Shown: positions 9,242 through 18,865, counted from the stretch's first letter. The stretch is DNA of 64,000 nucleotides from Marisediminitalea alba (GCF_002993365.1 NZ_PVNP01000196.1:1-64000); one strand, 5' to 3'. The notes: generated from the letters alone by a model not told the origin. Numbers and translations: made by a program.

Positions 9242-9263
9242 CACAGTTGAGGAAATCAGCGAT

Positions 9264-9644
9264 ATGGAGCTCAATCAGGTCACCCTGCCAGTGCAGGACA
9301 TGTCACAAGCGGTGCAGTTTTATTTAACCCTGGGCTTTACCCAGATTGTTGATACACCCCACTACGCGCGCTTTAGTTGCCCTGATGGCGATACCACCTT
9401 CTCACTGTCGCTGGAAGATGCCGGGATAACCAATCCTACGGTGATTTATTTTGAACATGAAGCGCTCGATGAGCTCTACGAGGAGTTACTTGAAAAGGGT
9501 ATCGTTTTTGAGCAACCGCCCACAGAGCAACGTTATCTGTGGAAAGAGGCCATTTTGCACGATCCTTCTGGCAACAAAATTAAGTTGTATTGGGCCGGTG
9601 ACAATCGGCTGAACCCGCCCTGGAAGGTCAACATCAAAGCCTGA
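9264..9644 (+). CDS. VOC (glyoxalase/bleomycin-resistance) superfamily protein
   Basis: A 126-residue VOC-fold protein made of two beta-alpha-beta-beta-beta modules. MELNQVTLPVQDMSQAVQFY starts module one and YEELLEKGIVFEQPP with ILHDPSGNKIKLYWAG ends module two. His/Glu positions typical of metal ligands are incomplete (HDPSGNKIKLY retains one), so a catalytic dioxygenase or glyoxalase role is uncertain. The start is set at ATG 9264, which has GAGGAA 9 bp upstream; upstream in-frame codons overlap the membrane-protein gene and read as nonsense. Confidence 0.8.
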   Translation: MELNQVTLPVQDMSQAVQFYLTLGFTQIVDTPHYARFSCPDGDTTFSLSLEDAGITNPTVIYFEHEALDELYEELLEKGIVFEQPPTEQRYLWKEAILHDPSGNKIKLYWAGDNRLNPPWKVNIKA

Positions 9645-9648
9645 TAGC

Positions 9649-11277
9649 CTAAAAAGGCTTATCGTGGGTTGCTCCGATGTTAAAATAATCGAACTCAACA
9701 TAGCCGCCAGCCTGCTCCGTAGCATAGTTAAATAGCCCGTAGCGATACCCCATAAAGTGCTTGGTAAAGGTATATAGCATTTGTAACGGTTTGCCTATTT
9801 GATGCCAGCGCTCGCCATCCAGACTGTAATAAAACAAAGCCGTGTCACGGTTAAAATCCGTATCGACTCGTAAATATACCCTGTCTTGTTTTACCGGCAG
9901 TGTGGCAAGTGTTTCATAGCGCAGACTTAATTGATGCACGCCAACGATCCCTTGCTTTTCGTCTTCGTTATCGATGCCCAGAATAGAACGCACCATAACC
10001 AGTGACTTCTGCCCATTGCTACCGGCCTTCACCGCTACATAACCATATTTATTTTGCAGCGCAATCAACCCGGCAACGTCACCCGCCTTCATATGCTGAA
10101 CATTAATGGCCGTGGTGGCGGAGCTATGAGGACCAAAGGTTCTTTGTGTCAATGTGTTTTTGGCCGTAAGGACCGTTTTATCGGTACGCCCGGTGGTAAT
10201 TTTTAAGCGCCCGGGATTATCCAGCACCGCCCAGTTAGCGTTATCCGGGTTATGATTCCATTGCCACACCAGCGGCAATGCTAGTTGCCCCGGGCTTCTT
10301 TCAAAGTCGTCTGAGGCGACAATACCCTGAATACCGGCTTTATTATCGGGTAGCGGCAATTTTTCCGGCACCTTGCCGTCTTCGCCGAGTACCGGCCAGC
10401 CATCCTGCCAGGTAACCGGAACAAGATACGGAATACGCCCGACACTGCCCCGATCGCCAAATAGCATGGCATACCAGTCACCATCGGGGGTATCGACCAA
10501 CCCGCCCTGAGCAATATGCGCAAAGTCGAGTGCCACACGACTTTCATAAGGCCCTTCAATGTTGTCAGCGCGATTAATAATAACAGAACGTGCCCAACGA
10601 CTTTTCGGCGAGGCAATAGTAAACAGGTAGTATTTACCGTTAATCTTGTGCATTTGCGAGCCTTCGCCTGGCAGCCCGCCAACTTCATTCTCACCAAAAG
10701 CCTTATTAACATTTTCGATAATGACTTTATGTGTACCACCCGGCTTGATATCTGACGCGTCAGATTTAAGCTCAACAAGAGAAAGCTTGCCGCCGCCGTA
10801 TATCATGTAAACACGGCCGTCATCGTCAAAAAATAACGAATTATCGTGTAACACCGGCGCAAATTCGTGGGCCTGCCACGGGCCGTTTTCGATGTCAGGG
10901 GTTTTGTAAACATGGGTTTTACCGGTGGTGGCTGAAAACGTGGCGACGTAAAACATGCCGTTGTGATATCGCAAGCTGCTTGCCCATGAGCCTTTGCCGT
11001 AGGCATCCTGACCATTCTCAAGGTTCATTTTGTCGTTTTCGACCAGACGATCATAGGCGTAGCCTGCGATCTCCCAGTTAACCAGGTCACTGGATTTCAT
11101 AATGGGCAGGCCCGGACTCATATGCATGGTGGTACTGCTCATGTAATAAGTATTGCCCACTCTGATTGTGCTGACATCCGGAACGTCAGCCCAGATCACG
11201 GGGTTTTGCGCAGCACTCGCCTGATGACAAAGAAAAGCCAATAAAAGACTACCTACCACACCGAACGATTTCATCAT
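9649..11277 (-). CDS. Secreted glycoside hydrolase family 43 enzyme (beta-xylosidase / arabinofuranosidase type)
   Basis: Exported plant or algal glycan-degrading enzyme. The signal peptide is residues 1-22 (ending CHQASA). A five-bladed propeller (about 25-310) carries the expected acidic residues: the general base Asp in PVIWADVPDVSTIRVG, the pKa-modulating Asp in LHDNSLFFDDDGRVYMIYGG, and the acid Glu in GLPGEGSQMHKINGKYY. The C-terminal beta-sandwich (about 330-540, with YYSLDGERWHQIG) resembles the DUF1349/XynB C-terminal domain common in this family. ATG codons at 11277 and 11274 are both preceded by AGGTG; the GTG at 11283 is less likely. It stands alone, with no transporter or further glycosidase around it. 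The exact sugar specificity cannot be read. Confidence 0.85.
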   Translation of the reverse strand: MMKSFGVVGSLLLAFLCHQASAAQNPVIWADVPDVSTIRVGNTYYMSSTTMHMSPGLPIMKSSDLVNWEIAGYAYDRLVENDKMNLENGQDAYGKGSWASSLRYHNGMFYVATFSATTGKTHVYKTPDIENGPWQAHEFAPVLHDNSLFFDDDGRVYMIYGGGKLSLVELKSDASDIKPGGTHKVIIENVNKAFGENEVGGLPGEGSQMHKINGKYYLFTIASPKSRWARSVIINRADNIEGPYESRVALDFAHIAQGGLVDTPDGDWYAMLFGDRGSVGRIPYLVPVTWQDGWPVLGEDGKVPEKLPLPDNKAGIQGIVASDDFERSPGQLALPLVWQWNHNPDNANWAVLDNPGRLKITTGRTDKTVLTAKNTLTQRTFGPHSSATTAINVQHMKAGDVAGLIALQNKYGYVAVKAGSNGQKSLVMVRSILGIDNEDEKQGIVGVHQLSLRYETLATLPVKQDRVYLRVDTDFNRDTALFYYSLDGERWHQIGKPLQMLYTFTKHFMGYRYGLFNYATEQAGGYVEFDYFNIGATHDKPF

Positions 11278-11283
11278 TAACAC

Positions 11284-11477
11284 CTACACGCTTAGCACTC
11301 AAAACCGCCACCACAAAAGTGTTCGGCATTACAGTATGTTGCACACTAGGCGAATTCTCCGGGAGGGTAAATGCCACAGGCTTTACCTTTTAAGACGAGC
11401 CGGTTGTTATATTTAACTTTTTTAACCTGTGGGATTAAGAAAGAATAACCAGACGCATGACAGATTTTAGAGAACAC
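11284..11477. other. Intergenic region without a recognisable gene
   Basis: About 190 bp between the GH43 start and the tRNA-Ser terminator. It must contain the GH43 promoter on the minus strand. I see no clear operator or RNA here. Confidence 0.4.
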
Positions 11478-11500
11478 AAAAAACCGGCAAAAGCCGGTTT
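11478..11500 (-). terminator. Rho-independent terminator of tRNA-Ser
   Basis: Minus-strand AAACCGGC-TTTT-GCCGGTTT hairpin followed by a six-T run, located 10 bp past the 3' CCA of the tRNA-Ser gene. Confidence 0.75.
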
Positions 11501-11509
11501 CTTTATATC

Positions 11510-11600
11510 TGGCGGAGAGAGAGGGATTCGAACCCTCGATACGCTATAAACGTATACACACTTTCCAGGCGTGCGCCTTCAGCCACTCAGCCATCTCTCC
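11510..11600 (-). tRNA. serX: tRNA-Ser, anticodon GGA
   Basis: A 91-nt class II tRNA. The acceptor strand GGAGAGA pairs with TCTCTCC, the D arm is TGGCTGAGTGGCTGAAGG, the anticodon loop CTGGAAA gives GGA (Ser, UCC/UCU codons), a long variable arm follows, the T arm is GGGTTCGAATCCC, and CCA is encoded. The symbol is provisional, after the E. coli GGA isoacceptor genes. Confidence 0.95.
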
Positions 11601-11720
11601 AAATTGTTTCTTCGAAGCACATAATCATTAACACATCCCTGATGATCGTCACCCAGTCTCGACGTCCTGTCGAGCCGTTGCGCTTCTAAAAGCTTGACGT
11701 TAAGTCACCCTTTTTTGTCT

Positions 11721-11766
11721 TCGACAACCGAATGCTCACCCATTCAGCCATCTCTGAAAAATTGTT
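11721..11766 (-). pseudogene. Degenerate 5' fragment of a tRNA-Ser gene
   Basis: On the minus strand TTCAGAGATGGCTGAATGGG repeats the acceptor/D-arm region of the neighbouring tRNA-Ser (GAGATGGCTGAGTGG), and the flanking AAATTGTTT is also shared (compare 11600-11610). The rest of the tRNA is missing, so this is a remnant of a duplicated or deleted tRNA gene. Confidence 0.6.
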
Positions 11767-11868
11767 TTTACCGCATCGCTGCGAATAAGTGCGCGTATAG
11801 TAGGTAAAGCCGCGCTTCGAATCAAGAACTACCCTTAAAAAATCAGCCAAATGCTGATTAATTAAGCA

Positions 11869-12927
11869 CTATGCGCTTTTCTTTGCTTTTAACTGCGCTG
11901 AAAAGTCCAACATTCTGTTCAGCGGTATAAGGGCTCTTTCACGAAGTGCGTCATCAACAAAGATTTCGTGAGCACTGGTGTCGTCGGTAGAAAGCGACTC
12001 ATAGATAGCCTCAAGGCCATTCATCGCCATCCACGGGCAGTGTGCGCAGCTTTTACAGGTAGCGCCATTGCCAGCCGTAGGGGCTTCAATAAACTGCTTC
12101 TCAGGCATCAACTGCTGCATTTTATAAAAAATGCCTTTATCGGTAGCCACGATAAAGGTTTGGTTAGGCATATCCTGTGCAGCCTGAATCAGCTGACTGG
12201 TAGATCCCACCGCATCAGCCATCTCAACCACGCTGGCCGGCGATTCCGGGTGAACCAGTACTGCCGCTTCAGGATACAGTGCTTTCATGTCCTGCAGTGC
12301 TTGTGAGGAGAATTCGTCATGAACGATACACTCGCCCTGCCACATTAGCATGTCAGCACCGGTCTTCTTAGCAATATAAGAACCTAAGTGACGATCCGGG
12401 CCCCAGATAATAGGTTTGCCCAGGCTGTCTAAGTGCTCGACGATTTCAAGCGCGATACTGGAAGTAACCACCCAGTCGGCACGAGCTTTAACCGCGGCTG
12501 AGGTATTAGCGTACACCACTACAGTGTGATCAGGATGCGCATCACAGAACGCAGAGAACTCTTCAATAGGACAGCCTAAGTCCAACGAGCAGGTTGCTTC
12601 CATGGTAGGCATAAAAACGCGCTTTTCGGGGCTCAGGATTTTGGCTGTTTCGCCCATAAACTTTACGCCGGCAACCAACAGCGTTTGCTCGGCGGCATCA
12701 CGACCAAAACGCGCCATTTCCAGTGAATCTGCAACGCAACCTCCGGTCTCTTCTGCCAGCGCCTGAATTTCAGGTTCGGTATAGTAGTGCGCGACCATGG
12801 TTGCATTTTTTTCTTTCAGCAACGCTTTGATCTTATCTTTAAGCTGCGCTTTACGGGCGTCAGACAGCACGGCTGGTTTTGCCGGAAACGGATAATCAAT
12901 CTGGTCGATACGATACGCTATTGTCAT
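11869..12927 (-). CDS. nadA: Quinolinate synthase NadA
   Basis: Cytosolic [4Fe-4S] enzyme that condenses iminoaspartate with dihydroxyacetone phosphate to quinolinate in de novo NAD synthesis. The three cluster Cys are visible: one in [14 protein letters not shown], one in [19 protein letters not shown] (internal pair), and one in the C-terminal [13 protein letters not shown]. Substrate-binding [12 protein letters not shown] and the ATKDGIFY-type segment ([13 protein letters not shown]) are present. The start is set at ATG 12927 (MTIAYRIDQ), which matches the family N-terminus; the upstream 25 in-frame codons are outside the conserved region. Length 352 aa is normal. It is monocistronic here. 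Confidence 0.95.
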   Translation of the reverse strand: MTIAYRIDQIDYPFPAKPAVLSDARKAQLKDKIKALLKEKNATMVAHYYTEPEIQALAEETGGCVADSLEMARFGRDAAEQTLLVAGVKFMGETAKILSPEKRVFMPTMEATCSLDLGCPIEEFSAFCDAHPDHTVVVYANTSAAVKARADWVVTSSIALEIVEHLDSLGKPIIWGPDRHLGSYIAKKTGADMLMWQGECIVHDEFSSQALQDMKALYPEAAVLVHPESPASVVEMADAVGSTSQLIQAAQDMPNQTFIVATDKGIFYKMQQLMPEKQFIEAPTAGNGATCKSCAHCPWMAMNGLEAIYESLSTDDTSAHEIFVDDALRERALIPLNRMLDFSAQLKAKKSA

Positions 12928-13245
12928 GGCTACTAAATACCTAACCTGGTTATGGCTCAACGGGCGGCGATTATACACGAGTGTCATAAAAATTTCATAC
13001 ACTCGGACGCTTGTTTATTAAATAATCAGAATAATGTTTACGGTTTGCCTCTCTTTGTAGATGTGGGGCTGGTGTTGCTTCTTTCAAGCAGCAGATCTAG
13101 AGCGTAGACACCACTCCTCAAGCTTTGCCCTACTACGAGCTGATAAGAGGAATAGTTTAGTGTCGAACAGCTTCGCTGGTTCGTATCCTACGCGGGCATG
13201 TATGGTTTGTTCATACAGTGATAGGGTTATTGCTATTGAGGAAGA
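12928..13245. other. Intergenic region between nadA and the tRNA-Lys cluster
   Basis: About 318 bp. It holds the nadA promoter (minus) and the 3' flank of the tRNA-Lys cluster. I see no gene, and only weak stem-loops such as CATGTATGGTTTGTTCATAC (13198-13217). Confidence 0.4.
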
Positions 13246-13321
13246 TGGTGGGTCGTGCTGGATTCGAACCAGCGACCAATTGATTAAAAGTCAACTGCTC
13301 TACCAACTGAGCTAACGACCC
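13246..13321 (-). tRNA. tRNA-Lys, anticodon TTT (copy 3, promoter-distal)
   Basis: 76-nt tRNA. Acceptor GGGTCGT/ACGACCC, D arm TAGCTCAGTTGGTAGAGCA, anticodon loop CTTTTAA (TTT), T arm GCTGGTTCGAATCCAGC, encoded CCA. Identical to the two copies upstream. Confidence 0.97.
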
Positions 13322-13367
13322 ATCTTAATCTGGTATAAAACCGGGAGTAACCTGAGAATCTTTGAAA

Positions 13368-13443
13368 TGGTGGGTCGTGCTGGATTCGAACCAGCGACCA
13401 ATTGATTAAAAGTCAACTGCTCTACCAACTGAGCTAACGACCC
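13368..13443 (-). tRNA. tRNA-Lys, anticodon TTT (copy 2)
   Basis: Same 76-nt cloverleaf as the flanking copies with anticodon loop CTTTTAA. The spacer to copy 3 is 46 bp. Confidence 0.97.
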
Positions 13444-13469
13444 ATTTCAAATGGTGATAAATCGAGGAG

Positions 13470-13545
13470 TGGTGGGTCGTGCTGGATTCGAACCAGCGAC
13501 CAATTGATTAAAAGTCAACTGCTCTACCAACTGAGCTAACGACCC
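13470..13545 (-). tRNA. tRNA-Lys, anticodon TTT (copy 1, promoter-proximal)
   Basis: Same 76-nt cloverleaf, first in the transcript. The spacer to copy 2 is 26 bp. Confidence 0.97.
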
Positions 13546-13585
13546 TTCGATTTATCGCGTCACCTTGTCTTGGCGACGGGCGCAT

Positions 13586-13613
13586 ATATTACTCATTTCC
13601 GGCGGCGGTGCAA
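13586..13613 (-). promoter_or_regulatory. Sigma-70 promoter of the tRNA-Lys cluster
   Basis: Minus-strand TTGCAC (-35, 13613-13608), 16-bp spacer, TAATAT (-10, 13591-13586). The -10 is followed by a GC-rich discriminator (GCGCCCG), typical of stringently controlled stable-RNA promoters. It lies about 40 bp upstream of the first tRNA. Confidence 0.65.
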
Positions 13614-13716
13614 CCTTAAAAAACGATTTATTTGCACTTTTGTGGCAAAAACCGTTTAACCGCTTAAAAACAAATCAATTCGGATGGTAATCGAACTGAA
13701 TGTTCCTCAGTAAAAT

Positions 13717-13744
13717 AAAAAAGGAGCCGCTGGCTCCTTTTTTA
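13717..13744. terminator. Bidirectional terminator after the tol-pal operon
   Basis: AAAAAAGGAGCC-GCT-GGCTCCTTTTTT is a symmetric stem with T-runs on both strands. It lies 24 bp beyond the cpoB stop on the minus strand. Confidence 0.8.
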
Positions 13745-13767
13745 AACATTGATACCGCGTCAGAAAA

Positions 13768-14577
13768 TTATAGTCTGGCCTCGGCTAATTTTCGAGCCGA
13801 CGAGTCCGGATAAGTGTTAATCACTTCTTCGAATAACGCTTTAGCCCGAGCCTGATTACCTACTTTCTCGGCGATTACACCGAGTTTAAGTAATGCATCA
13901 GGACGCTTAGCTGAATCCGCAAACTTAGTCGCCACCACTTCAAATTGCGCGGCGGCATCCTGCCACTGTTGCTTATTAAACAGCAGCTGTCCAAGCCAGT
14001 AGTGGGCATTAGGCGCATAACTGCTGTCCGGAAAGCGCTCAATAAAGGCCTGAAACTCAGGGATCGCTTTATCGTACTCACGGGACTTAAGGATCAGATT
14101 TACGGCTTTTTCGTAAGCATCAGACTCCGACATCCCTGCCGCAGCGTTTGCCGTTGAAGCTGGCGTTGATGACGGCGTCACCGTTGGCTGCGTGCTGGTT
14201 ACGGCCGCAGCGCCGTTGCCTGCCCCACCACTAAATCCTGACTGTTTTAACGCCTCTACGCGCTTATCGATTTCCAGATACAATTCGCGTTGTCGGTCGA
14301 GTACTTTTTGCAGTTGATTAGTATGTACCTCAACGGCTCCGCGTAGCTCGTCCAACTCGATTTGCATGTTGTCGATCTGTTGTTGCAGGCGATGTTGCAT
14401 TTGCGAACGGTTATCAACTTTTCGTTCTAACACGGTTAACCGTGATTCGATGTCGTTATCATTAACGTTGTAAACAGGCGCACCTGTCGACTGCGCTAAA
14501 GCACCTAACGGCAGACACAACAAAGCCATTGCAACAGGTGCAATGGCTTTCTTATAGGATTTGTTGGGATTGCTCAT
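13768..14577 (-). CDS. cpoB: Cell division coordinator CpoB (YbgF), Tol-Pal associated
   Basis: Periplasmic protein that couples Tol-Pal driven outer-membrane constriction to peptidoglycan synthesis by PBP1B. Signal peptide at residues 1-29 (ending GALAQ), trimerising coiled coil about 40-105, low-complexity Ser/Thr/Ala linker about 115-145, and three TPR units to the C-terminus (YEKAVNLILKSREYDKAI, PNAHYWLGQLLFNKQQWQDA, PDALLKLGVIAEKVGN). The start is ATG 14577 (MSNPNKSYKK), one base after the pal stop; the longer frame would begin with TTG inside pal. Last gene of the tol operon. Confidence 0.92.
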   Translation of the reverse strand: MSNPNKSYKKAIAPVAMALLCLPLGALAQSTGAPVYNVNDNDIESRLTVLERKVDNRSQMQHRLQQQIDNMQIELDELRGAVEVHTNQLQKVLDRQRELYLEIDKRVEALKQSGFSGGAGNGAAAVTSTQPTVTPSSTPASTANAAAGMSESDAYEKAVNLILKSREYDKAIPEFQAFIERFPDSSYAPNAHYWLGQLLFNKQQWQDAAAQFEVVATKFADSAKRPDALLKLGVIAEKVGNQARAKALFEEVINTYPDSSARKLAEARL

Positions 14578-14578
14578 C

Positions 14579-15139
14579 TTATTGGTAAACAATTACACCA
14601 CGACGGTTCTGAGCAAATGCATACTCAGAAGAACCCATCACTTCTGGCTTCTCTTCACCGTAAGAGACTACTGAAATCTGGCTTGAGCTAACACCAGCGT
14701 TAAGCAGGTAGGTTTGTACAGATTTAGCACGACGCTCACCCAGGGCGATGTTGTACTCAGGCGTACCACGGCTATCAGTATGGCCTTCAATCACCACTTT
14801 AGTACCTGGATTCTTAATCAGGAACTCGGCATGCTTATCCAGTACCGGGAAGAAATCAGATTTGATATTTGAACGGTCGAAATCAAAATAAACAGTCTGT
14901 TCATTCTGCAGAGCCTGCAGCTCTTGTTTAACCATTTCTTCAGCCATTTGCTGACGTTTTACTGCTTCAGCCTTAACGCGCGCTTCTTCTGCTTCCTGAG
15001 CGGCTTGCTCTTCAGCGGCTTGTTGTTGCGCGATGCGGTTACGCTCTGCAGCCAGTTCCTCTTCGCTAGGACCTGATGAACATGCCATCATAGTCACCAC
15101 TGGCAGGGCGATGATGAAGCTCTTCATTACTTTATTCAT
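14579..15139 (-). CDS. pal: Peptidoglycan-associated lipoprotein Pal
   Basis: Outer-membrane lipoprotein that binds peptidoglycan and interacts with TolB/TolA to hold the envelope together and constrict it at division. The lipobox is VTMMAC with Cys at residue 20. An Ala/Glu-rich charged coiled linker (about 25-75) is longer than in E. coli Pal. The OmpA-like domain has YFDFDRSNI, VIEGHTDSRGTPEYN and NRRGVIVY. ATG 15139 has AGAGG at ideal spacing; the ATG at 15145 lies on the ribosome site. Confidence 0.95.
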   Translation of the reverse strand: MNKVMKSFIIALPVVTMMACSSGPSEEELAAERNRIAQQQAAEEQAAQEAEEARVKAEAVKRQQMAEEMVKQELQALQNEQTVYFDFDRSNIKSDFFPVLDKHAEFLIKNPGTKVVIEGHTDSRGTPEYNIALGERRAKSVQTYLLNAGVSSSQISVVSYGEEKPEVMGSSEYAFAQNRRGVIVYQ

Positions 15140-15190
15140 TTGCATCCTCTTAATCCTTATACTTATATCGTTGTGATTCTATCAAATCTG

Positions 15191-16555
15191 TTAAAACAAA
15201 TAAGGTGACCAGCTCGGCGATTTAACCTGCCCGTCAGCCACCGGTAATCTCGCTTTAAAGCGCCCATCCAGTGACACCAACGACAATACCTGAGTATCCC
15301 CGTATAATGTACTATAAATTATCATGCTTCCATTCGGAGCGATACTGGGAGATTCATCTAAATAGGTTCTCGTCAGTACCTGAATCGCACCGCTATCCAC
15401 ATCTTGTCTGGCAATGTGGTAGTCGCCGCGGGTCCTGTTCACCAAAACGACCTCCTGGCCGTCGGGTGTAAAAGTGGCTCCTAAGTTCTGTTCACCTTCG
15501 AAGGTTAAACGCCTAACTGTGCCAGTATCTAAATTTACGCGATAAATCTGTGGTTTACCACCCCGTTCGGAGCTAAATATCAGACTCTTGCCATCAGGAG
15601 CCCAGGCTGGCTCGGTATCAATTGCCCGATTTCGGGTAATTCTGCGTAAATTTTTACTGGCTAAATCCATAACATAGATTTCAGGGTTCCCATCTTTCGA
15701 CAGTACCATGGCCATCTGCTTGCCGTCTGGCGAGAACACCGGGCTGCCGTTAATACCCGGGAAATTCGTGATCCGCTCACGCTCCATGGTATAAATATTC
15801 TGCACAAAAATTTGCGGGCGTTTGTTTTCAAAACTCACATAGGCAAGTTTTTCGCCATCCGGAGACCATGATGGTGACATTAATGGCTCTGGCGACGACA
15901 GCAATCGGGTTTCGTTAAAGCCATCGTAATCCGCGATTACCAGCTGATAAGGAAGCTTCACCTTAGTACGGTCGCGCACAATCACGTATGCGATACGAGT
16001 TAAAAACGCCCCCTTAACACCGGTCAGTTTTTCATAGATGACATCACTAATTCGGTGCGAGTATTGTCTGAAATCATCGCCGCCAATGACCACCGCACGT
16101 TCATCAATAATATGGTCTTTACTGTTAATCAGACCGCCGTCTTTATTAAGTACTTTCGACTGACCACCGGTTATTTGTCCGCGCAGCACATCAATGATCT
16201 CAAAACTCACCAGATAGCGGTCGACGCCTTCAGGCTTAACGCTGCCGACTACCACGGTATCAATACCCTGCGCCGCCCAGGCACCGTAGTTAACTTCGCT
16301 ATCGGTAGACGGGTATTCCGGCATAGCTGAACGCGCAACCGGGTTAAACTTGCCACTGCGGCGTAAGTCGTTCATCACCACATCGGTCAGATCACCGGGT
16401 AACATGCCCTCGCCTTCCCATTTAAAAGGCACCACCGCAATAGGCCGGGCACTGTCCACGCCTTCAGTGATTACAATTTCCAGCGCAGCATGTAACTGAC
16501 CAACCACGCTAAAATAGGCCAGGGTAATCCATAAACCCAGTTTTCTCATAGGCAT
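15191..16555 (-). CDS. tolB: Tol-Pal system beta-propeller protein TolB
   Basis: Periplasmic partner of Pal. Signal peptide ends near QLHA (residue 23), the N-terminal TolB domain spans about 25-165, then a six-bladed propeller carries repeated [32 protein letters not shown] signatures and ends PSWSPYLF. 454 aa is the normal length. The start overlaps the tolA stop (TAATG) with GGTGGAG upstream, so it is translationally coupled. Fourth gene in the tolQRAB-pal-cpoB order. Confidence 0.96.
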   Translation of the reverse strand: MPMRKLGLWITLAYFSVVGQLHAALEIVITEGVDSARPIAVVPFKWEGEGMLPGDLTDVVMNDLRRSGKFNPVARSAMPEYPSTDSEVNYGAWAAQGIDTVVVGSVKPEGVDRYLVSFEIIDVLRGQITGGQSKVLNKDGGLINSKDHIIDERAVVIGGDDFRQYSHRISDVIYEKLTGVKGAFLTRIAYVIVRDRTKVKLPYQLVIADYDGFNETRLLSSPEPLMSPSWSPDGEKLAYVSFENKRPQIFVQNIYTMERERITNFPGINGSPVFSPDGKQMAMVLSKDGNPEIYVMDLASKNLRRITRNRAIDTEPAWAPDGKSLIFSSERGGKPQIYRVNLDTGTVRRLTFEGEQNLGATFTPDGQEVVLVNRTRGDYHIARQDVDSGAIQVLTRTYLDESPSIAPNGSMIIYSTLYGDTQVLSLVSLDGRFKARLPVADGQVKSPSWSPYLF

Positions 16556-17325
16556 TACAACTCCACCTTCAAATCAATGTCTTTAAGTTCTTCGTAAACC
16601 GCCGGGTCTTCTGACATAGGCAGTGTTTCAGCGCGTCTTACCGCACTTTCGGCAGCCCTGCACAATGCGCTATCGCCGTCGACTATGCTGACCTGGGAAA
16701 CAAAACCGGTGGTTGCCAGTTTTAATTTCAGCCGGCAGCTCTTACCTTTAAAGTCTGCATTCAGATAGCGCATGATGGTTTGTTGTATCATTATTTGATA
16801 ACGCTCAACTTCCGACAATACCTGCTGGCGACGCTGCTGCTGCATAGCCGCCTGCTCTTTCGCTAACTGCTCTTGCATAATTCTTTCCATTTCGGCGCGT
16901 TCTTTTGCCTCTTTGGCTTTACGCGCCGCTTCGGCTTTCTCGGCCGCTTCGCGCTCTTTGCGTTCCTGTGCCTTTTGTTCGGCTAACCGGCGCAATTCAG
17001 ACTGGCGTTTTGCTTCTGCCGCTTCCCGGGCTTTTTGCTCACGGGCTTTGCGTGCAGCCGCTTCCTGGCGCTTTCGTTCTTCAGCCGCTTGGCGTTTGCG
17101 CTGCTCTTCGGCCCGGGCCTGAGCTTCTGCCTGGGCCTGGGCTCGCTGCTGATCGTAAATAGCCTGCGCATCTATAAAAGTAGCTTTAATCACCGGCGCA
17201 GGCGTACTGTTGGCCACTGGCATTACCGGTGACGATGACAAACTGACGCTTATTAGCAACACTATCACAAGGAGCAGGTGCAAACCCAGTGATTTAACTA
17301 AGGCCGATTTATCCGCTTGATCCAC
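16555..17325 (-). CDS. tolA: Tol-Pal system inner-membrane protein TolA
   Basis: Links the TolQR proton motor to outer-membrane Pal/TolB. One N-terminal membrane helix (about 11-31, [17 protein letters not shown]), a long Ala/Lys/Glu/Arg-rich helical domain II (about 55-170, with repeated [18 protein letters not shown] units) and a short C-terminal domain III (about 175-256) with [30 protein letters not shown]. At 256 residues it is shorter than the 421-aa E. coli protein; the difference lies in domain II. The stop overlaps the tolB start. Confidence 0.95.
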   Translation of the reverse strand: MDQADKSALVKSLGLHLLLVIVLLISVSLSSSPVMPVANSTPAPVIKATFIDAQAIYDQQRAQAQAEAQARAEEQRKRQAAEERKRQEAAARKAREQKAREAAEAKRQSELRRLAEQKAQERKEREAAEKAEAARKAKEAKERAEMERIMQEQLAKEQAAMQQQRRQQVLSEVERYQIMIQQTIMRYLNADFKGKSCRLKLKLATTGFVSQVSIVDGDSALCRAAESAVRRAETLPMSEDPAVYEELKDIDLKVEL

Positions 17326-17339
17326 AATCTGCGCCTGTT

Positions 17340-17762
17340 TTACTTTTCAACCGGATCGGTCATCAGGCCGACCGAAGGCACACCCGCTTTTTGCAGCAGT
17401 ACCATCAATTGAATCACTTCGTTATAGGCAACCTGGCCATCCCCTTTAACCACTACCGGCGTGTCAGGGCTTTGCTTTAACTGCGCCTGAACCAGTGCCG
17501 CCATTTCTTCTTCATCAACGGCCTGCTCCTGGTTATCGCCCAGATTAAGGTAGTAATCGCCCTTAATATCCACCGACGCAATAATGGGTGGTTTATCTTC
17601 CTGCTCTATGGGCTGGGCGCTGGCTTTGGGTAAATCCACTTTAACGCCCTGGGAGATCAAAGGAGCGGTAACCATAAAGATAATCAGCAGCACCAGCATT
17701 ACGTCGATGTAAGGCACCACGTTTATTTCAGAAACCGGACGACGGCGTTTACGCACATACAT
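17340..17762 (-). CDS. tolR: Tol-Pal system proton-channel protein TolR
   Basis: ExbD/TolR family protein. Single transmembrane helix (about 20-40) with the proton-path Asp in YIDVMLVLLIIFM, then a periplasmic domain ending with VPSVGLMTDP. Works with TolQ as stator to energise TolA. The start MYVRKRRRPVSEINVVPY and 140-aa length match the family. Confidence 0.96.
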   Translation of the reverse strand: MYVRKRRRPVSEINVVPYIDVMLVLLIIFMVTAPLISQGVKVDLPKASAQPIEQEDKPPIIASVDIKGDYYLNLGDNQEQAVDEEEMAALVQAQLKQSPDTPVVVKGDGQVAYNEVIQLMVLLQKAGVPSVGLMTDPVEK

Positions 17763-17790
17763 AGCGGGACTCTCCTGTTAACTTAGGATG

Positions 17791-18474
17791 TTATGCGCTT
17801 TGCTGCGACGCATGGGCCTGACGCTGCAGGATGGCTGAAAACTCTTCCATAAAGTTGACGTAACTGTTTTCCAGTTTCTCTACCTGGTGGCTAAAGCGGT
17901 TATAGGCAATCACCGCAGGGATCGCGGCAAATAAACCTATCGCGGTGGCTATCAGTGCTTCAGCAATCCCCGGCGCAACCATAGATAATGTAGCCTGTTG
18001 AACTTCGCCCAGTGCAATAAAGGCGTTCATAATACCCCATACGGTGCCAAATAAGCCGATATAAGGGCTGATAGAGCCGGCCGTGGCAAGGAATGACAGG
18101 CGGCTTTCAAGGTTGTCCACTTCCCGTGATAACGCCACGCGCATTGCCCGGTAGGTACCGTCGACAACCACATTAGCGTTGGTATTGCTTTTACGCAGGC
18201 GCACAAACTCTTTAAAGCCAGCACAGAAGATATGGCCCATACCACTTACCTGCTCTTCGCTGGAAAGTTGTTGGTATAAGCGGTTCAGATCGGCGCCCGA
18301 CCAGAACTCATCTTCAAAGTTCTTCATTTCACCGCGGGCACCGTTAAGCGCTTTCTGACGCTGAAAAATAAACGCCCAGGAGGCAATGGAAACACTGATT
18401 AGCAATAACATAACCAGTTGTACTACGAAGCTTGCCTGTAAAAACAAGCCTATAAAGGTTAAATCAGATGACAC
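17791..18474 (-). CDS. tolQ: Tol-Pal system proton-channel protein TolQ
   Basis: MotA/TolQ/ExbB family inner-membrane protein with three helices (about 12-35, 130-155, 170-192). The conserved [27 protein letters not shown] and [22 protein letters not shown] segments are present. Forms the pentameric channel with TolR. The start overlaps the ybgC stop by about 11 bp, so the two are coupled. Confidence 0.96.
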   Translation of the reverse strand: MSSDLTFIGLFLQASFVVQLVMLLLISVSIASWAFIFQRQKALNGARGEMKNFEDEFWSGADLNRLYQQLSSEEQVSGMGHIFCAGFKEFVRLRKSNTNANVVVDGTYRAMRVALSREVDNLESRLSFLATAGSISPYIGLFGTVWGIMNAFIALGEVQQATLSMVAPGIAEALIATAIGLFAAIPAVIAYNRFSHQVEKLENSYVNFMEEFSAILQRQAHASQQSA

Positions 18475-18865
18475 GCGAAAATTCCCCTAACATTGCCTCT
18501 GGTATTCGACGCGGCCGCATATTGGCCAAATCCACACAGGCGATTTTTGCTTGCACGGTAACCAGTAGCTTCTGGTCCTGTGCATTTATAATATCTTGTT
18601 TAAATGTCATGCTAGCGCCCTTCAATTCTACAATGTGCGAGTGAATACTCAACATTTGATTGAAGCGAGCAGGCGCATTATTGTGCATTTCAACGTGTTT
18701 GACGACAAAGGCAATGTTTTGTTCCAGCAATTCGTCTTGTTCGAAGCCTAAATCTCTGAGCCACTCGGTTCTGGCCCGCTCCGCAAACTTTAAATAATTA
18801 GCGTAATACACTATGCCACCGGCGTCGGTATCTTCGTAGTAGACCCGTATACTGAGTGTGTGCAC
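18464..18865 (-). CDS. ybgC: Tol-Pal associated acyl-CoA thioesterase YbgC
   Basis: Hotdog-fold thioesterase encoded at the head of the tol operon. The 4-hydroxybenzoyl-CoA thioesterase signature [21 protein letters not shown] carries the catalytic Asp. Thought to act on short-chain acyl-CoA or acyl-ACP in phospholipid metabolism. 133 aa, normal length. First gene of ybgC-tolQRAB-pal-cpoB. Confidence 0.95.
   Translation of the reverse strand: MHTLSIRVYYEDTDAGGIVYYANYLKFAERARTEWLRDLGFEQDELLEQNIAFVVKHVEMHNNAPARFNQMLSIHSHIVELKGASMTFKQDIINAQDQKLLVTVQAKIACVDLANMRPRRIPEAMLGEFSRVI

Noticed and set aside
13061-13315. An 84-codon + strand frame before the tRNA-Lys cluster.
   Set aside because: It reads into the tRNA gene on the opposite strand and has no domain or ribosome site.
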